NCBI RefSeq assembly: GCF_005217525.1
Contig: NZ_PNXQ01000005.1
Location: 70,677-103,028, forward strand
DNA from: Paenibacillus terrae
GTDB lineage: Bacteria > Bacillota > Bacilli > Paenibacillales > Paenibacillaceae
Reading direction: 5' to 3'
Length of the DNA stretch: 32,352 bases
Shown here: in pieces, positions 8,959 through 17,478 of the stretch
Position numbering within the stretch: position 1 is the first letter of the stretch
Layout of the letters: every line of letters begins with the position of its first letter
The notes under the pieces: generated by a model
The model's input: the letters and a program-made list of their open reading frames with translations, nothing else
What the model was told of the DNA's origin: nothing
Database searches by the model: none
Position numbers and translations under genes: made by a program

Positions 8959-10008
8959 TTACGGATATACCGGTATGAAGCCCAGTCCGAGGTTCTCCTC
9001 CCATCCCATCATTAAGTTTAAGTTCTGAATCGCCTGTCCAGCAGCACCCTTCACGACGTTATCAATGACCGAAATAATCGTAAGGCGCCCGGTCCGTGCA
9101 TCTGCTGCAAAACCGATATCGCAGTAATTGGAGCCAAATACTTCCTTCGTTGCTGGCCATACACCTTCACCACGCACACGGACAAAAGGATGGTCTTTAT
9201 AATAATCCCGGTATAGCCCGATGAGATCCTGATCTGTGTAATCACCCTTCAACGTGACATAGATCGTACTCATAATTCCTCGGGTCATCGGAACCAGTTG
9301 TGTCGTAAACGTAATCGTAACGTCCTCACCCGCAATATCGCCCAATACCTGTTCGATCTCAGGGATATGCTGGTGCTTGTTAATCTTGTAGGCTTTAAAA
9401 TTCTCGTTCATCTCCGCATAATGCGAACCGAGACTTGTTCCCCGGCCGGAGCCGGATACCCCGGATTTGGCATCTACAATTAGCGTTCGATGGTCGATCC
9501 AATCTGCCTTCAACGCAGGGACAATCCCCAGCAATGTTGCTGTTGGGTAGCAACCCGGATTAGAAATAAAAGAGACGCCGGCAAGCTTTTCTGCATACAC
9601 CTCGCTGAGTCCGTATACGGCTTGCTTGAGATATTCGGATGAAGCCGCAGGCTTTTTATACCATGCTTCGTACGTTTCCCCGCTTCGCAGTCTGAAATCC
9701 CCGGAGAGGTCAATGACCTTCAATCCGGCATCCAGAAGCTGCGGCACCAGCTTGGTACTCACACCAGAAGGCGTAGCTGTGAAAACCAGATCAGCCTTGG
9801 CAGCCATCTCTTGAACATCGACACCGTCCAAATCCTGAACCACAATGTCCGTCAGATGCGGAAACCCGTCACTGATCGGGACACCCGCGCTGGACGAAGA
9901 AATAACAGATACGATCTCTACCTGCGGATGATGAACTAAAAAACGAATGAGCTCCACCCCGCCATACCCGGTGGAACCGACAATTGCCACTTTTAGCTTG
10001 CTGCTCAC
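8959..10008 (-). CDS. argC: N-acetyl-gamma-glutamyl-phosphate reductase
   Basis: The NADPH-dependent reductase that makes N-acetylglutamate semialdehyde. The N-terminal nucleotide-binding loop is VGSTGYGGVELIR. The catalytic Cys is in SNPGCYPT (about C153), and HQHIPEIEQ is also a family block. It is 349 residues, type 1 length. The start is a GTG at 10008, spaced 7 bases after GGAGG. As first gene of the operon it has a leader of only about 30 nt from the predicted promoter, too short for a T-box or attenuator, so control is expected to be by a repressor at the promoter. Confidence 0.97.
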   Translation of the reverse strand: MSSKLKVAIVGSTGYGGVELIRFLVHHPQVEIVSVISSSSAGVPISDGFPHLTDIVVQDLDGVDVQEMAAKADLVFTATPSGVSTKLVPQLLDAGLKVIDLSGDFRLRSGETYEAWYKKPAASSEYLKQAVYGLSEVYAEKLAGVSFISNPGCYPTATLLGIVPALKADWIDHRTLIVDAKSGVSGSGRGTSLGSHYAEMNENFKAYKINKHQHIPEIEQVLGDIAGEDVTITFTTQLVPMTRGIMSTIYVTLKGDYTDQDLIGLYRDYYKDHPFVRVRGEGVWPATKEVFGSNYCDIGFAADARTGRLTIISVIDNVVKGAAGQAIQNLNLMMGWEENLGLGFIPVYP

Positions 10009-10045
10009 AGACCTTCCTCCATTCCGTTCCTATGAAATATGTATT

Positions 10046-10074
10046 ATTATACGACTCTATTCATATAAATACAA
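10046..10074 (-). promoter_or_regulatory. Sigma-A promoter of the arginine operon
   Basis: Minus-strand -35 TTGTAT (10069-10074) and a perfect -10 TATAAT (10046-10051) are separated by exactly 17 bases. Transcription should begin near 10039, about 31 nt before the argC GTG. Confidence 0.75.
10057..10072 (-). promoter_or_regulatory. Possible ArgR/AhrC operator within the arg promoter
   Basis: Between the -35 and -10 elements the sequence TATTTATATGAATA is a near-palindrome with TATT/AATA arms. It resembles the AT-rich ARG box (TGAAT....ATTCA type) bound by ArgR/AhrC in other bacteria. The position, overlapping the spacer, would fit repression by arginine. The match is imperfect, so this is a suggestion only. 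Confidence 0.35.
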
Positions 10075-10130
10075 CATACTCATGTAAAGTTATTCACCCA
10101 AATTTGAAATATAAGCTCTTGCCTATTCTT

Positions 10131-10158
10131 TTGACGGACAAGCTGTACAGGCTATAAT
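10131..10158 (+). promoter_or_regulatory. Sigma-A promoter of the SMP-30-family gene
   Basis: TTGACG (10131-10136) and TATAAT (10153-10158) are 16 bases apart, very near consensus. The promoter is divergent from the arg promoter, with 56 bp between the two -35 elements. It implies an untranslated leader of about 145 nt. Confidence 0.7.
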
Positions 10159-10310
10159 AAAGGAAATTAAAAAAGATAGAGCCTATTGGATACAGTCTGC
10201 CGTTTTGCATAAAGAAAGGGGGAGAATACCTTTTAAATTATCTCTTTTGAAGCGTATGATTGGGATTCACAGTTGGATCATAATTTCAGAAATAAACTTA
10301 ACCGTTAGGG
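10159..10310 (+). other. Leader region of the SMP-30-family gene
   Basis: This is the predicted 5' leader. It holds a strong but orphan Shine-Dalgarno sequence, AAAGGGGGAG (10215-10224), with no start codon at the right distance. A short frame begins at ATG 10256 and overlaps the lactonase start in another frame (ends 10357). No known riboswitch pattern was recognised. Confidence 0.35.
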
Positions 10311-11231
10311 GTGTTACACATCGAAACATATACAGCGAATATCGTAATAGATGCTAAAGCAAAGTTAGGCGAGGGCCCTAGCTGGGATCAACAGTTCCAA
10401 CGTTTATTTTGGGTCGATATTGAAGGCTTTCAATTGCATATCTACGATCCTTCTACATGCACAAATCGTACAATAGACGTTGGTGAACATATTAGTGCAG
10501 TTGTACCTTATCTCAAAAATAAAGTAATCGTAGCACTAATTAGCGGTCTACATTGTTTGGATATTGAGACAGGGGCCAAAGTATTAATCCATGATCCTGA
10601 AGAAGGTAGATTAGGTAATCGATTTAATGATGGTAAATGCGATCCTTCAGGACGTTTTTTGGCAGGAACAATGAGCCTAAATGGTGAACTCGCACAAGGA
10701 GCATTGTATAGTCTGAGCACCAAAGGCAATGTCTCCTTACTGGTTGAAGAAGCTTCTATATCTAATGGATTAGCTTGGAGCGCAGATCATCGTACAATGT
10801 ATTATATTGATACTCCGACATTGGAAATCGTTTCCTTCGATTATGATGTGGCACAAGGCACTATTAAGAATAAGCAACTGGTGGCTAGATTGGATGAAAG
10901 TGAAGGGTATCCAGATGGCATGACAATCGATGCAGAGGGTATGTTGTGGATTGCTCGCTGGGGAGGGAAACGTGTTTCCCGTATCCATCCTGCCCATGGA
11001 AAAGTGATTGCTGAGGTGTCACTCCCAGTCAATCGTGTGACTTCGTGCGCTTTTGGCGGTGAACATCTGGATGAGTTATATATAACGACTGCTCAAGAAG
11101 ACGATGGTATTGATCAACCACTAGCAGGCGGTTTATTTATGGCCAAAACAGGGGTAAAAGGAATGCCAACCTCGTATTTTAATCAAGGACGAACGGCAAA
11201 TTGGCTTGAACGATTACCAAAAAGGATCTAA
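10311..11231 (+). CDS. SMP-30/gluconolactonase/LRE-family protein
   Basis: A six-bladed beta-propeller enzyme family of calcium-dependent lactonases acting on sugar lactones. Family blocks are LGEGPSWD, FWVDIEG, RFNDGKCDPSGRFLAGTM, SNGLAWSADHRTMYYIDTPT, YPDGMTIDAEGMLWIARWGG and TSCAFGG. The metal-binding Glu (in GEGP), Asn (in SNGLAW) and Asp (in YPDGMT) positions are intact. Its 306 residues are the normal size. The GTG at 10311 is the first possible start because an in-frame stop lies at 10299, yet the only Shine-Dalgarno-like bases (TTAGGG) abut it directly, which is unusual. It is the only plus-strand gene in the window. Substrate unknown. Confidence 0.88.
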   Translation: MLHIETYTANIVIDAKAKLGEGPSWDQQFQRLFWVDIEGFQLHIYDPSTCTNRTIDVGEHISAVVPYLKNKVIVALISGLHCLDIETGAKVLIHDPEEGRLGNRFNDGKCDPSGRFLAGTMSLNGELAQGALYSLSTKGNVSLLVEEASISNGLAWSADHRTMYYIDTPTLEIVSFDYDVAQGTIKNKQLVARLDESEGYPDGMTIDAEGMLWIARWGGKRVSRIHPAHGKVIAEVSLPVNRVTSCAFGGEHLDELYITTAQEDDGIDQPLAGGLFMAKTGVKGMPTSYFNQGRTANWLERLPKRI

Positions 11232-11239
11232 TGAGCTAT

Positions 11240-11276
11240 GCTAAAAAGAAAGGAGCCTACTACATCAGTGGGCTCC
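11240..11276 (-). terminator. Intrinsic terminator after the YitT-family gene
   Basis: GGAGCC...GGCTCC with inner ACT/AGT pairs gives a stem of about 10 bp at 11252-11276. On the minus strand it is followed by TTTCTTTTTAG. No T-run follows on the plus strand, so the convergent SMP-30 gene would use it only weakly. Confidence 0.75.
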
Positions 11277-11325
11277 TCCTGCATTGATTCAGTTAAGAAC
11301 AAGCCTTTCGGCAGGTCACCTTGTT

Positions 11326-12225
11326 TCAGCCTTCCTTCTTAAAGCCTTCACCCAATACCTCACGCGTGTTACTAATGATCACAAAAGCATCCGGATCTAC
11401 CAAGCGAACAAGCGTTTTGAGACGGGTCACCTCATTTTGGCCTACCACAACCATTAGCACAGGACGTTCTTCGTTCGTATAACCTCCTCGTCCTGCCAGC
11501 TCCGTCAATCCTCGATCCAGGTCCTGTAAAATAGCCTGTGTGATCTTTTCCTTTTGATTGGATATGATATAGGCCACTTTGGAGTAGCTTAACCCCATTT
11601 CCACGGCATCAATGACCTTGCCGGTTACAAACAAACCAATCAGTGCATACAGCGCCCGTTCTGGCGATAGAGCAAAGCCAGCCAGTGTGATGACTGTACC
11701 ATCCATGAGCATGACGCAGAGTGATAGGCTGAGGCCGGTATATTTTTGAATGATCTGCGCCAAAATAGCCAGCCCACCCGTCGAGCCTCTGCCCCGGAAT
11801 ACAGTGCCCAATCCCAACCCTACTCCGATTCCACCATACAGGGAAGCCAGCAACGGATTCGTTGTCGGAACTGCCCAATCCTTAGTTAGATAAACGAATA
11901 AAGGTAACATGATACTTCCCAGCAGGGAACGCAAACCGTATTTCTTTCCTAGCAGCAGCACCCCAGCTATAAATAACGGAATATTCATTCCCCACTGCGT
12001 ATAAGCTGGTTCCAGACCAAACAGATCCTCGCCCAAAATAGATAAACCCGACACACCGCCGGATGCAATTCGGTTCGGAAGCAGGAACATATTGAAGGTC
12101 AGCGCCGTAATGAAGGAGCCGAGCACAATGAGTAGGACATCCATCACATTGCGAGCGGGGCCACTGGCGGCAATTAGAGGCTTACGGCGTCTTCGCCTAG
12201 CAGCGGGGAGATTCATTTGGGACAT
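11326..12225 (-). CDS. YitT-family membrane protein (DUF161/DUF2179)
   Basis: A 299-residue integral membrane protein of the YitT/YpjC family, common in several paralogues in Bacillales. After a basic N-terminus (RRRRRKP) there are about five hydrophobic segments, starting with VMDVLLIVLGSFITALTFNMFLLPN. The signature ASGGVSGLSIL and the GRGSTGGLAILAQII block follow. The C-terminal third is soluble (DUF2179-like) and ends KTLVRLVDPDAFVIISNTREVLGEGF, typical of the family. A strong AAAGGAG site lies 10 bases before the ATG. It lies between prfB and the convergent lactonase gene, with its own terminator. The biochemical role is unknown. Confidence 0.92.
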   Translation of the reverse strand: MSQMNLPAARRRRRKPLIAASGPARNVMDVLLIVLGSFITALTFNMFLLPNRIASGGVSGLSILGEDLFGLEPAYTQWGMNIPLFIAGVLLLGKKYGLRSLLGSIMLPLFVYLTKDWAVPTTNPLLASLYGGIGVGLGLGTVFRGRGSTGGLAILAQIIQKYTGLSLSLCVMLMDGTVITLAGFALSPERALYALIGLFVTGKVIDAVEMGLSYSKVAYIISNQKEKITQAILQDLDRGLTELAGRGGYTNEERPVLMVVVGQNEVTRLKTLVRLVDPDAFVIISNTREVLGEGFKKEG

Positions 12226-12263
12226 CTTTCGTATTCTCCTTTAATTTAAAAATACCGTGTACA

Positions 12264-12310
12264 CAAAAATTCCTACAGTCCACAGGCACTTGGCCTACGG
12301 GACTGTAGGA
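12264..12310 (-). terminator. Intrinsic terminator after prfB
   Basis: TCCTACAGTCC and GGACTGTAGGA form a perfect 11-bp stem (12271-12310) with a further AGGC/GCCT pair in the loop. On the minus strand it is followed by ATTTTTGTG. It lies just past the prfB stop and before the YitT-family gene. Confidence 0.85.
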
Positions 12311-12324
12311 AGACATACAGGCTA

Positions 12325-13438
12325 TTATTCTGCGTCCAGCTTGATCTGACTGCGCAGGTAACCATCGATGAACGGGTCCAGATCGCCATCCATGACAGCC
12401 CCTACATTGCCTGTTTCCACACTGGTACGATGATCCTTCACCATGCTATATGGGTGGAACACGTAAGAACGAATTTGGCTGCCCCATGCAATATCGGACT
12501 GTTCCCCACGGATTTCGTCCAATTGTTGACGCTGCTCTTCAATTTTGCGCTCATAGAGCTTGGAACGCAGCATCGTCATAGCCTGCTCACGGTTCTTGAT
12601 CTGGGAGCGCTCATTTTGGCAAGTTACAACAATGCCGGAAGGAAGATGCGTAATCCGAACTGCTGAATCGGTCGTGTTAATATGCTGACCGCCTGCGCCG
12701 CTGGCGCGGTACGTATCAATTTTAAGATCCTCTGTCCGGATTTCCACGTCCACATCATCCGCAATTTCCGGCACGACATCACAGGATACGAACGACGTAT
12801 GCCGACGACCCGAGGAATCAAATGGAGAAATGCGAACGAGACGATGCACGCCTTTTTCTGCTTTGAGGTAGCCGTAAGCATTATAGCCCTTGATCAGTAG
12901 CGTTACACTTTTGATCCCTGCTTCATCACCCGCCAGGTAATCCAGCGTTTCTACCTTAAAGCCACGTTTTTCTGCCCAGCGTGTATACATCCGTAGCAGC
13001 ATTTGACCCCAGTCCTGCGACTCGGTTCCGCCTGCCCCCGGATGCAGTTCCAAAATGGCATTAAGCTTGTCATATGGCTGATTCAAAAGCAATTGTAGTT
13101 CGAACTCCTCAAGCTTGCTCAGCAAGGATCTGATACTGTTCTCAATTTCACCAGCCAGTGTTTCGTCGCCTTCCTCATCAGCCAGCTCAGCCATCATCCC
13201 CGCATCCTCATATTCCTGACGGAGCTGTTCATAGCTGTCTACCGAAGACTTAACCGCGTTCATTTCCGCGATCACAGCTTGGGCTTTATCGTTATCATCC
13301 CAAAAATCAGGCGCAGCCATCTTTTCCTCGAAGTTTGCGATCATTTCCTGTTTGAGATCTAAGTCAAAGAGACCCCCTAAGGTTTGTTAGTTTCTTGCCT
13401 ATTTCTCTTAAATCATGTTTAACATTTGGATCAATCAT
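12325..13438 (-). CDS. prfB: Peptide chain release factor 2 (programmed +1 frameshift)
   Basis: Recognises UGA and UAA and triggers release of the finished peptide. The coding sequence is in two frames: codons 1-24 (13438-13367, [17 protein letters not shown]...) end at an in-frame TGA (13364-13366), and the remainder continues in the +1 frame from 13365. The joined product is about 370 residues, normal for RF2. The ISPFDSSG stretch contains the SPF anticodon-like tripeptide of RF2, and [17 protein letters not shown] contains the GGQ catalytic motif. The ATG at 13438 follows AAAGGAG by 9 bases. Starting the gene at 13344 would lose the first 31 residues. The frameshift lets low RF2 levels raise its own synthesis. 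Confidence 0.96.
13363..13378 (-). promoter_or_regulatory. prfB programmed +1 frameshift site
   Basis: Minus strand AGGGGG (internal Shine-Dalgarno-like, 13373-13378), then TCT CTT TGA C. This is the canonical RF2 recoding cassette. The ribosome slips on CTT, skips the T at 13366 and continues with GAC. When RF2 is plentiful it terminates at the TGA instead. Confidence 0.95.
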
Positions 13439-13502
13439 TATGTCATTCTCCTTTTAGTCATTAGGTTAAAGGTTTAAAAGTGTTGTGAGTTACGGCTAGA
13501 TG

Positions 13503-13645
13503 AGGAGACGCTACGCGAATGATTTGATCTTATGATCGCTGTTGCAGCGAGATGCCCTTGATTGAAATAAAACATTTAAAGGTGGGCATCTCACTGCAAA
13601 GGCGAACGCTGGCGCTTCTCCAGATTCAAATCCTTCGCTTCGCTA
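13503..13645. repeat. Nested inverted-repeat element between secA and prfB
   Basis: An inner pair, GCAGCGAGATGCCC (13544-13557) and GGGCATCTCACTGC (13584-13597), is complementary at 13 of 14 positions. An outer pair, GCTACGCGAATGATTTGA (13510-13527) and TCAAATCCTTCGCTTCGC (13626-13643), matches at about 14 of 18. It has no open frame and no T-run. The nested symmetry is like a non-coding, possibly multicopy palindromic element (REP/MITE type). Copy number cannot be judged from one window. Confidence 0.55.
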
Positions 13646-13702
13646 CCGACTGCCGTAAAGTCAAACGGCTTTTAAATAACCGGGTGCTCCCCTGTATGGC
13701 AC

Positions 13703-13743
13703 AAAATGGCCGACGGTCAGTTGGATAAACTGCCGCCTGCCAT
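13703..13743 (-). terminator. Probable terminator after secA
   Basis: On the minus strand ATGGC...GCCAT encloses CGG/CCG and CAGTT/AACTG pairs around a TATCC loop (13706-13743), followed by TTTTGTG. The stem is interrupted by small internal loops and the T-run is short, so termination may be partial, allowing some read-through to prfB. Confidence 0.5.
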
Positions 13744-13793
13744 TATATGCATTGCAGGAAATGAAGGGTTCCCTAAATCCGTCCTTCAATCCG

Positions 13794-16244
13794 TTATTTT
13801 CTGCGTGGACGCGAAGGAGCGGATTTCTTCTTAGGAGCAGCAGGTTCGCCACTCGTCGAGATTTTGTCTTCGTCGATGACAGCCTGACGCTCTTGATTGG
13901 ATTCAATTTGCGCCTTCATGATGTAAGTCGCTACTTCCTCCTGGATGCTGGCGATCATGGCATGGAACATTTCAAAACCTTCAAACTGGTATTCACGCAA
14001 TGGATCGGTTCCACCATAAGCACGCAAGTGAATACCTTGACGCAACTGATCCATAGCATCGATATGATCCATCCATTTGCTATCCACTGCACGCAATACG
14101 ATAACCTTCTCGAACTCGCGTACCATGTCTTCGCCAATCGTCTCTTCACGTCTGTGGTATCTTTCCGTAACTTTCTCGAAGATCATTTCAACGATCTCCT
14201 CTTTTTCTTTACCCCACAGGTCATCACGACTGATTGCATTTTCCTCAAGCAGATTGCTGTTCACATATTCTGCCACTTCTTCAAGTTCCCAGTTTTCAGG
14301 AATGTCATCACCGCAATGAGCTTCCACCACACGCTCAATGACAGGCTTGATCATGTCGAACACGACTTCTTTAATGTTCTCGGATTCCAGCACTTCACGA
14401 CGCTGTTTGTAAATAATAGTACGCTGCTGATTCATCACGTCATCATACTGGAGAACGACTTTACGCTGGTCAAAGTTGTTGCCCTCAACACGTTTTTGCG
14501 CCGATTCGATTGCACGTGTAATCATGCGGCTTTCAATCGGTTGGTCTTCCTCGAAGCCCAAGCGCTCCATCATATTCAGCACGTTGTCTGCACCAAAACG
14601 CTTCATTAACTCATCGCCCAGCGATAAGTAAAATTGTGTGGAGCCAGGATCCCCCTGACGTCCTGCACGTCCGCGAAGCTGATTATCAATACGGCGAGAT
14701 TCGTGACGCTCTGTACCGATGATGTGTAAACCACCAATACTCGCTACGCCTTCGCCCAGCACGATATCTGTACCACGTCCCGCCATGTTCGTGGCAATGG
14801 TTACCGAACCCGCTTCACCTGCACGGGAAATGATTTCAGCTTCCTCGGCATGGTACTTGGCGTTCAGCACTTTATGCCGTACACCTTTGCGTTTCAGCAT
14901 TTCGGAAAGAAGCTCCGAATTTTCAATAGAGATCGTACCTACCAATATCGGCTGGTTTTTTTTGTGACGCTCCACAATTTCATCCACCACCGCATGGAAT
15001 TTACCTTTTACGCTCTTGTATACTACGTCAGGCATATCCACACGCTGATTTGCCCGGTTCGTAGGAATCTGGAGAACTTCCAGACCATATATTTTTTTGA
15101 ATTCTTCTTCTTCTGTTTTAGCTGTACCCGTCATACCCGCCAATTTGCGATACATACGGAAATAGTTTTGGAAAGTAATCGTCGCCAGCGTCATGCTCTC
15201 GTTCTGTACTACGATGTTTTCCTTCGCTTCAATCGCCTGATGCAAACCATCGCTGTAGCGACGTCCGGCCATCAGACGGCCTGTGAACTCATCGACAATC
15301 ATAACTTCGCCGTCAGCTACGACATAATCCACATCCAGACGCATAATGGCGTTAGCCTTCAAGGCCTGTACGATGTGGTGATTGATTGTAACACTTTCCT
15401 GATCGTACAGATTCTCCAGTCCGAAGAAATTCTCAGCTTTGGATACACCGTTCTCGGTCAAAGCAACTGACTTCACCTTGATATCCAAGGTGTAATCTTC
15501 TTCAACATTCAGACTCTTCACAAAACGGTCAGCTGCAAAATACAGCTCCGTGGATTTCTGAGCTTGTCCAGAGATAATCAGCGGCGTACGGGCTTCATCG
15601 ACGAGAATCGAATCCACTTCATCAATGATACAGAAATACAACGGACGTTGTACCATCTGTTCTTTGTAGAGCACCATGTTGTCACGCAGGTAATCGAATC
15701 CAAACTCATTGTTCGTGCCGTATGTGATGTCGCAAGCATATGCCGCTTGCTTTTCTCCATGACCCAGACCGGCCAAATTCAGCCCAACCGACATGCCCAG
15801 AAAATTATAGATTTGTCCCATTTCTCCGCTGTCACGTTGCGCCAAATAGTCATTGACCGTAACCACGTGCACGCCTTTACCCAACAGTGCATTCAAATAA
15901 ACCGGCAGTGTTCCCACCAGTGTTTTACCTTCGCCGGTTTTCATTTCGGCAATTCTACCTTCATGCAGCGCAATACCGCCAAGCATCTGCACGTCATAAT
16001 GACGTTTGCCCAGTACCCGCTTGGACGCTTCACGAACGGTTGCGAAAGCATCCGGCAAAATCTCTTCTGCCGTAGTTCCCTGCTCAATCCGGGCTTTAAA
16101 CTCCGCCGTTTTCGCTTGCAGCTCCTCATCCGATAGCTTCTCGAAATCCGGCTCTAATTTATTGATCAGCTCAACCGTCTTCATTAGACGCTTGACGTCA
16201 CGTTCGTTTGTATCTCCAAAAATTTTCTTTACAATTCCTAACAT
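13794..16244 (-). CDS. secA: Preprotein translocase ATPase SecA
   Basis: The motor that pushes preproteins through SecYEG. Motifs include Walker [29 protein letters not shown], Walker [22 protein letters not shown], the [10 protein letters not shown] helicase block, [10 protein letters not shown] and [14 protein letters not shown]. The ATG follows GAAAGGGGTAAACC. At 816 residues it is shorter than B. subtilis SecA (841). It ends in a basic tail ([13 protein letters not shown]) with no C-terminal CxC...CC zinc-binding domain, and none is encoded in the bases after the stop. Gene order hpf-secA-prfB matches B. subtilis. Function is not in doubt. Confidence 0.98.
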   Translation of the reverse strand: MLGIVKKIFGDTNERDVKRLMKTVELINKLEPDFEKLSDEELQAKTAEFKARIEQGTTAEEILPDAFATVREASKRVLGKRHYDVQMLGGIALHEGRIAEMKTGEGKTLVGTLPVYLNALLGKGVHVVTVNDYLAQRDSGEMGQIYNFLGMSVGLNLAGLGHGEKQAAYACDITYGTNNEFGFDYLRDNMVLYKEQMVQRPLYFCIIDEVDSILVDEARTPLIISGQAQKSTELYFAADRFVKSLNVEEDYTLDIKVKSVALTENGVSKAENFFGLENLYDQESVTINHHIVQALKANAIMRLDVDYVVADGEVMIVDEFTGRLMAGRRYSDGLHQAIEAKENIVVQNESMTLATITFQNYFRMYRKLAGMTGTAKTEEEEFKKIYGLEVLQIPTNRANQRVDMPDVVYKSVKGKFHAVVDEIVERHKKNQPILVGTISIENSELLSEMLKRKGVRHKVLNAKYHAEEAEIISRAGEAGSVTIATNMAGRGTDIVLGEGVASIGGLHIIGTERHESRRIDNQLRGRAGRQGDPGSTQFYLSLGDELMKRFGADNVLNMMERLGFEEDQPIESRMITRAIESAQKRVEGNNFDQRKVVLQYDDVMNQQRTIIYKQRREVLESENIKEVVFDMIKPVIERVVEAHCGDDIPENWELEEVAEYVNSNLLEENAISRDDLWGKEKEEIVEMIFEKVTERYHRREETIGEDMVREFEKVIVLRAVDSKWMDHIDAMDQLRQGIHLRAYGGTDPLREYQFEGFEMFHAMIASIQEEVATYIMKAQIESNQERQAVIDEDKISTSGEPAAPKKKSAPSRPRRK

Positions 16245-16354
16245 GGTTTACCCCTTTCACGCAAAACAATTAATAGAATCAATTTCACAATAAGAAAGGG
16301 TCCATGATGAAATTGATCCCGATATGTTTGACAGGCCCGGCTATACCAGCCCAT
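16238..16354 (-). CDS. Possible leader peptide ORF overlapping the secA start
   Basis: A 38-codon frame starts at an ATG at 16354, lies entirely within the predicted secA leader, and ends with a TAG that overlaps the secA ATG (ATGTTAG). Residues about 19-31 are hydrophobic ([13 protein letters not shown]), followed by RERGKPC. No good ribosome site precedes the ATG, and a frame this long can arise by chance. I list it because of its position, which recalls secretion-monitor leader peptides such as SecM. Low confidence that it is translated. Confidence 0.2.
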   Translation of the reverse strand: MGWYSRACQTYRDQFHHGPFLIVKLILLIVLRERGKPC

Positions 16355-16375
16355 CGTGCGATGTTCTTTGCATAA

Positions 16376-16404
16376 ATTGTAACAGTTTGTAGGACATGCC
16401 GCAA
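16376..16404 (-). promoter_or_regulatory. Candidate sigma-A promoter of secA
   Basis: Minus strand TTGCGG (16399-16404) and TACAAT (16376-16381) are separated by 17 bases. It would give a leader of about 125 nt before secA. It lies past the hpf terminator, so secA needs its own promoter. Confidence 0.5.
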
Positions 16405-16509
16405 CAAAAGCCGCTCCCTGATTTGCATCTGGTTAAAGATACCCAGACAATTGACGTATGAAATACACATTTGGTTGCGCTCTTTTGCATTAAAATTACA
16501 TTTCATTTT
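16405..16509 (-). other. Spacer between hpf terminator and secA promoter
   Basis: About 100 bp with no convincing signal. An 88-codon frame spanning 16285-16551 crosses the terminator and promoter and has no ribosome site, so I do not count it as a gene. Confidence 0.4.
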
Positions 16510-16562
16510 CAAAAAAACATATAAAAGAGCCCTACCCCGCCAGGTTCGCAAGGATAAGGCTC
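16510..16562 (-). terminator. Intrinsic terminator after hpf
   Basis: GAGCCTTATCC and GGGTAGGGCTC pair over 11 bp with two G-U wobbles (16527-16562), followed on the minus strand by TTTTATATGTTTTTTTG. It separates hpf from the secA promoter region. Confidence 0.8.
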
Positions 16563-16656
16563 GTCGTTATTTTCATTCTTCCCAATCTTCAATGAGATGC
16601 TTTCAATCGGGAACCCTTTATTCATTTTAAAACATAACAAGTTCCTGTCTTACAGA

Positions 16657-17211
16657 TTATTCTCGTTCGATTAGGCCGTATTTACCGTCATTGCGCTTGT
16701 AAACCACGCTGACTTCTTCGTTATCAATATTGGCAAATACGAAGAAATTATGTCCAACCATGTTCATTTGAAGAATAGCCTCTTCCACATCCATCGGTTT
16801 CAATAAGAAACGCTTGGTGCGGACGACTTCCAGCTCATCCAATTCTGCATCTTCAGCAACAGCCACGCCACCTGCCGTATCTTCAACAAAAAGGGTTTTC
16901 AAGCTGCCTTCTTGACGAAATTTACGGTTCAGCTTAGTTTTATGCTTGCGAATCTGCCGCTCAAGCTTGTCTACCACGGCATCAATGGACGCATACATGT
17001 CGTCGCTTTCGTCTTCGGCACGGAGTACAAGCCCCGGCAAAGGAATGGTTACTTCTACAGTGTGCAAATCTCTGGTTGTGCTTAACGTTACACTTCCGTC
17101 AGACGTCGGGGGTGCATCGAAATACTTCTCAAGTCTGCTGAATTTCTTATCAACGTATTCCTTCAAAGCGTCGGTAACCTCGATCTGTTGACCTCGTACT
17201 GTTAAGTTCAT
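16657..17211 (-). CDS. hpf: Long-form ribosome hibernation promoting factor
   Basis: Binds the 30S subunit and dimerises ribosomes into inactive 100S particles in stationary phase. The 184-residue product has the N-terminal S30AE domain (MNLTVRGQQIEVTDALKEYVDKKF..., about 1-105), an acidic linker, and the C-terminal dimerisation domain (VVRTKRFLLKPMDVEEAILQMNMVGHNFFVFANIDNEEVSVVYKRNDGKYGLIE), which defines the long form. The ATG at 17211 follows AAAGGAGGCGTGCCCT; a 12-residue extension upstream is unsupported. In B. subtilis the orthologue (yvyD) lies between the fliD-fliS-fliT genes and secA, and the same hpf-secA-prfB order is seen here. Confidence 0.97.
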   Translation of the reverse strand: MNLTVRGQQIEVTDALKEYVDKKFSRLEKYFDAPPTSDGSVTLSTTRDLHTVEVTIPLPGLVLRAEDESDDMYASIDAVVDKLERQIRKHKTKLNRKFRQEGSLKTLFVEDTAGGVAVAEDAELDELEVVRTKRFLLKPMDVEEAILQMNMVGHNFFVFANIDNEEVSVVYKRNDGKYGLIERE

Positions 17212-17235
17212 AGGGCACGCCTCCTTTGCTCCTCC

Positions 17236-17264
17236 AGTATAACACATATGTTAACGCCAAGTAA
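17236..17264 (-). promoter_or_regulatory. Candidate promoter of hpf
   Basis: An extended -10, TGTTATACT (TATACT at 17236-17241), lies 17 bases after TTACTT (17259-17264) on the minus strand. The leader would be only about 20 nt. A TAACA-N4-TGTTA inverted repeat overlaps the spacer. B. subtilis hpf uses sigma-B and sigma-H; I could not find a convincing site for either. Confidence 0.4.
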
Positions 17265-17478
17265 AAAAAGCACCCGACATTTCGGAGGTATTTTACAAAA
17301 TTCTGTTTTTTTCGATAAAACGCTTCCTCCAACACCCTTTTTATGGAGATCATGTTTTAAAGAGGCATTTATACACATGTGAATAATAAGCACATATAAA
17401 AAAAAGTTGCTCTGCTGCATCGTGACATTTATGAATTCCCGGCTTTACGCTCAGCTACCTTAACGAAAAAGGACGGGT

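Noticed and set aside
10009..10045. T-box or attenuator before argC
   Set aside because: The leader from the predicted start site is only about 31 nt, too short for any such structure.
16285..16551. 88-codon minus-strand open frame between hpf and secA
   Set aside because: It spans the hpf terminator and the candidate secA promoter, has no ribosome site, and its composition is not protein-like.
17263..17285. Small hairpin CCGA-AATG-TCGG followed by seven T on the minus strand
   Set aside because: Only 4-5 bp of stem and located just upstream of the hpf promoter; not convincing as a terminator, though it could stop stray transcripts.
17150..17420. Two short minus-strand frames upstream of hpf
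   Set aside because: They overlap the hpf 5' end and promoter region out of frame, with no ribosome sites.
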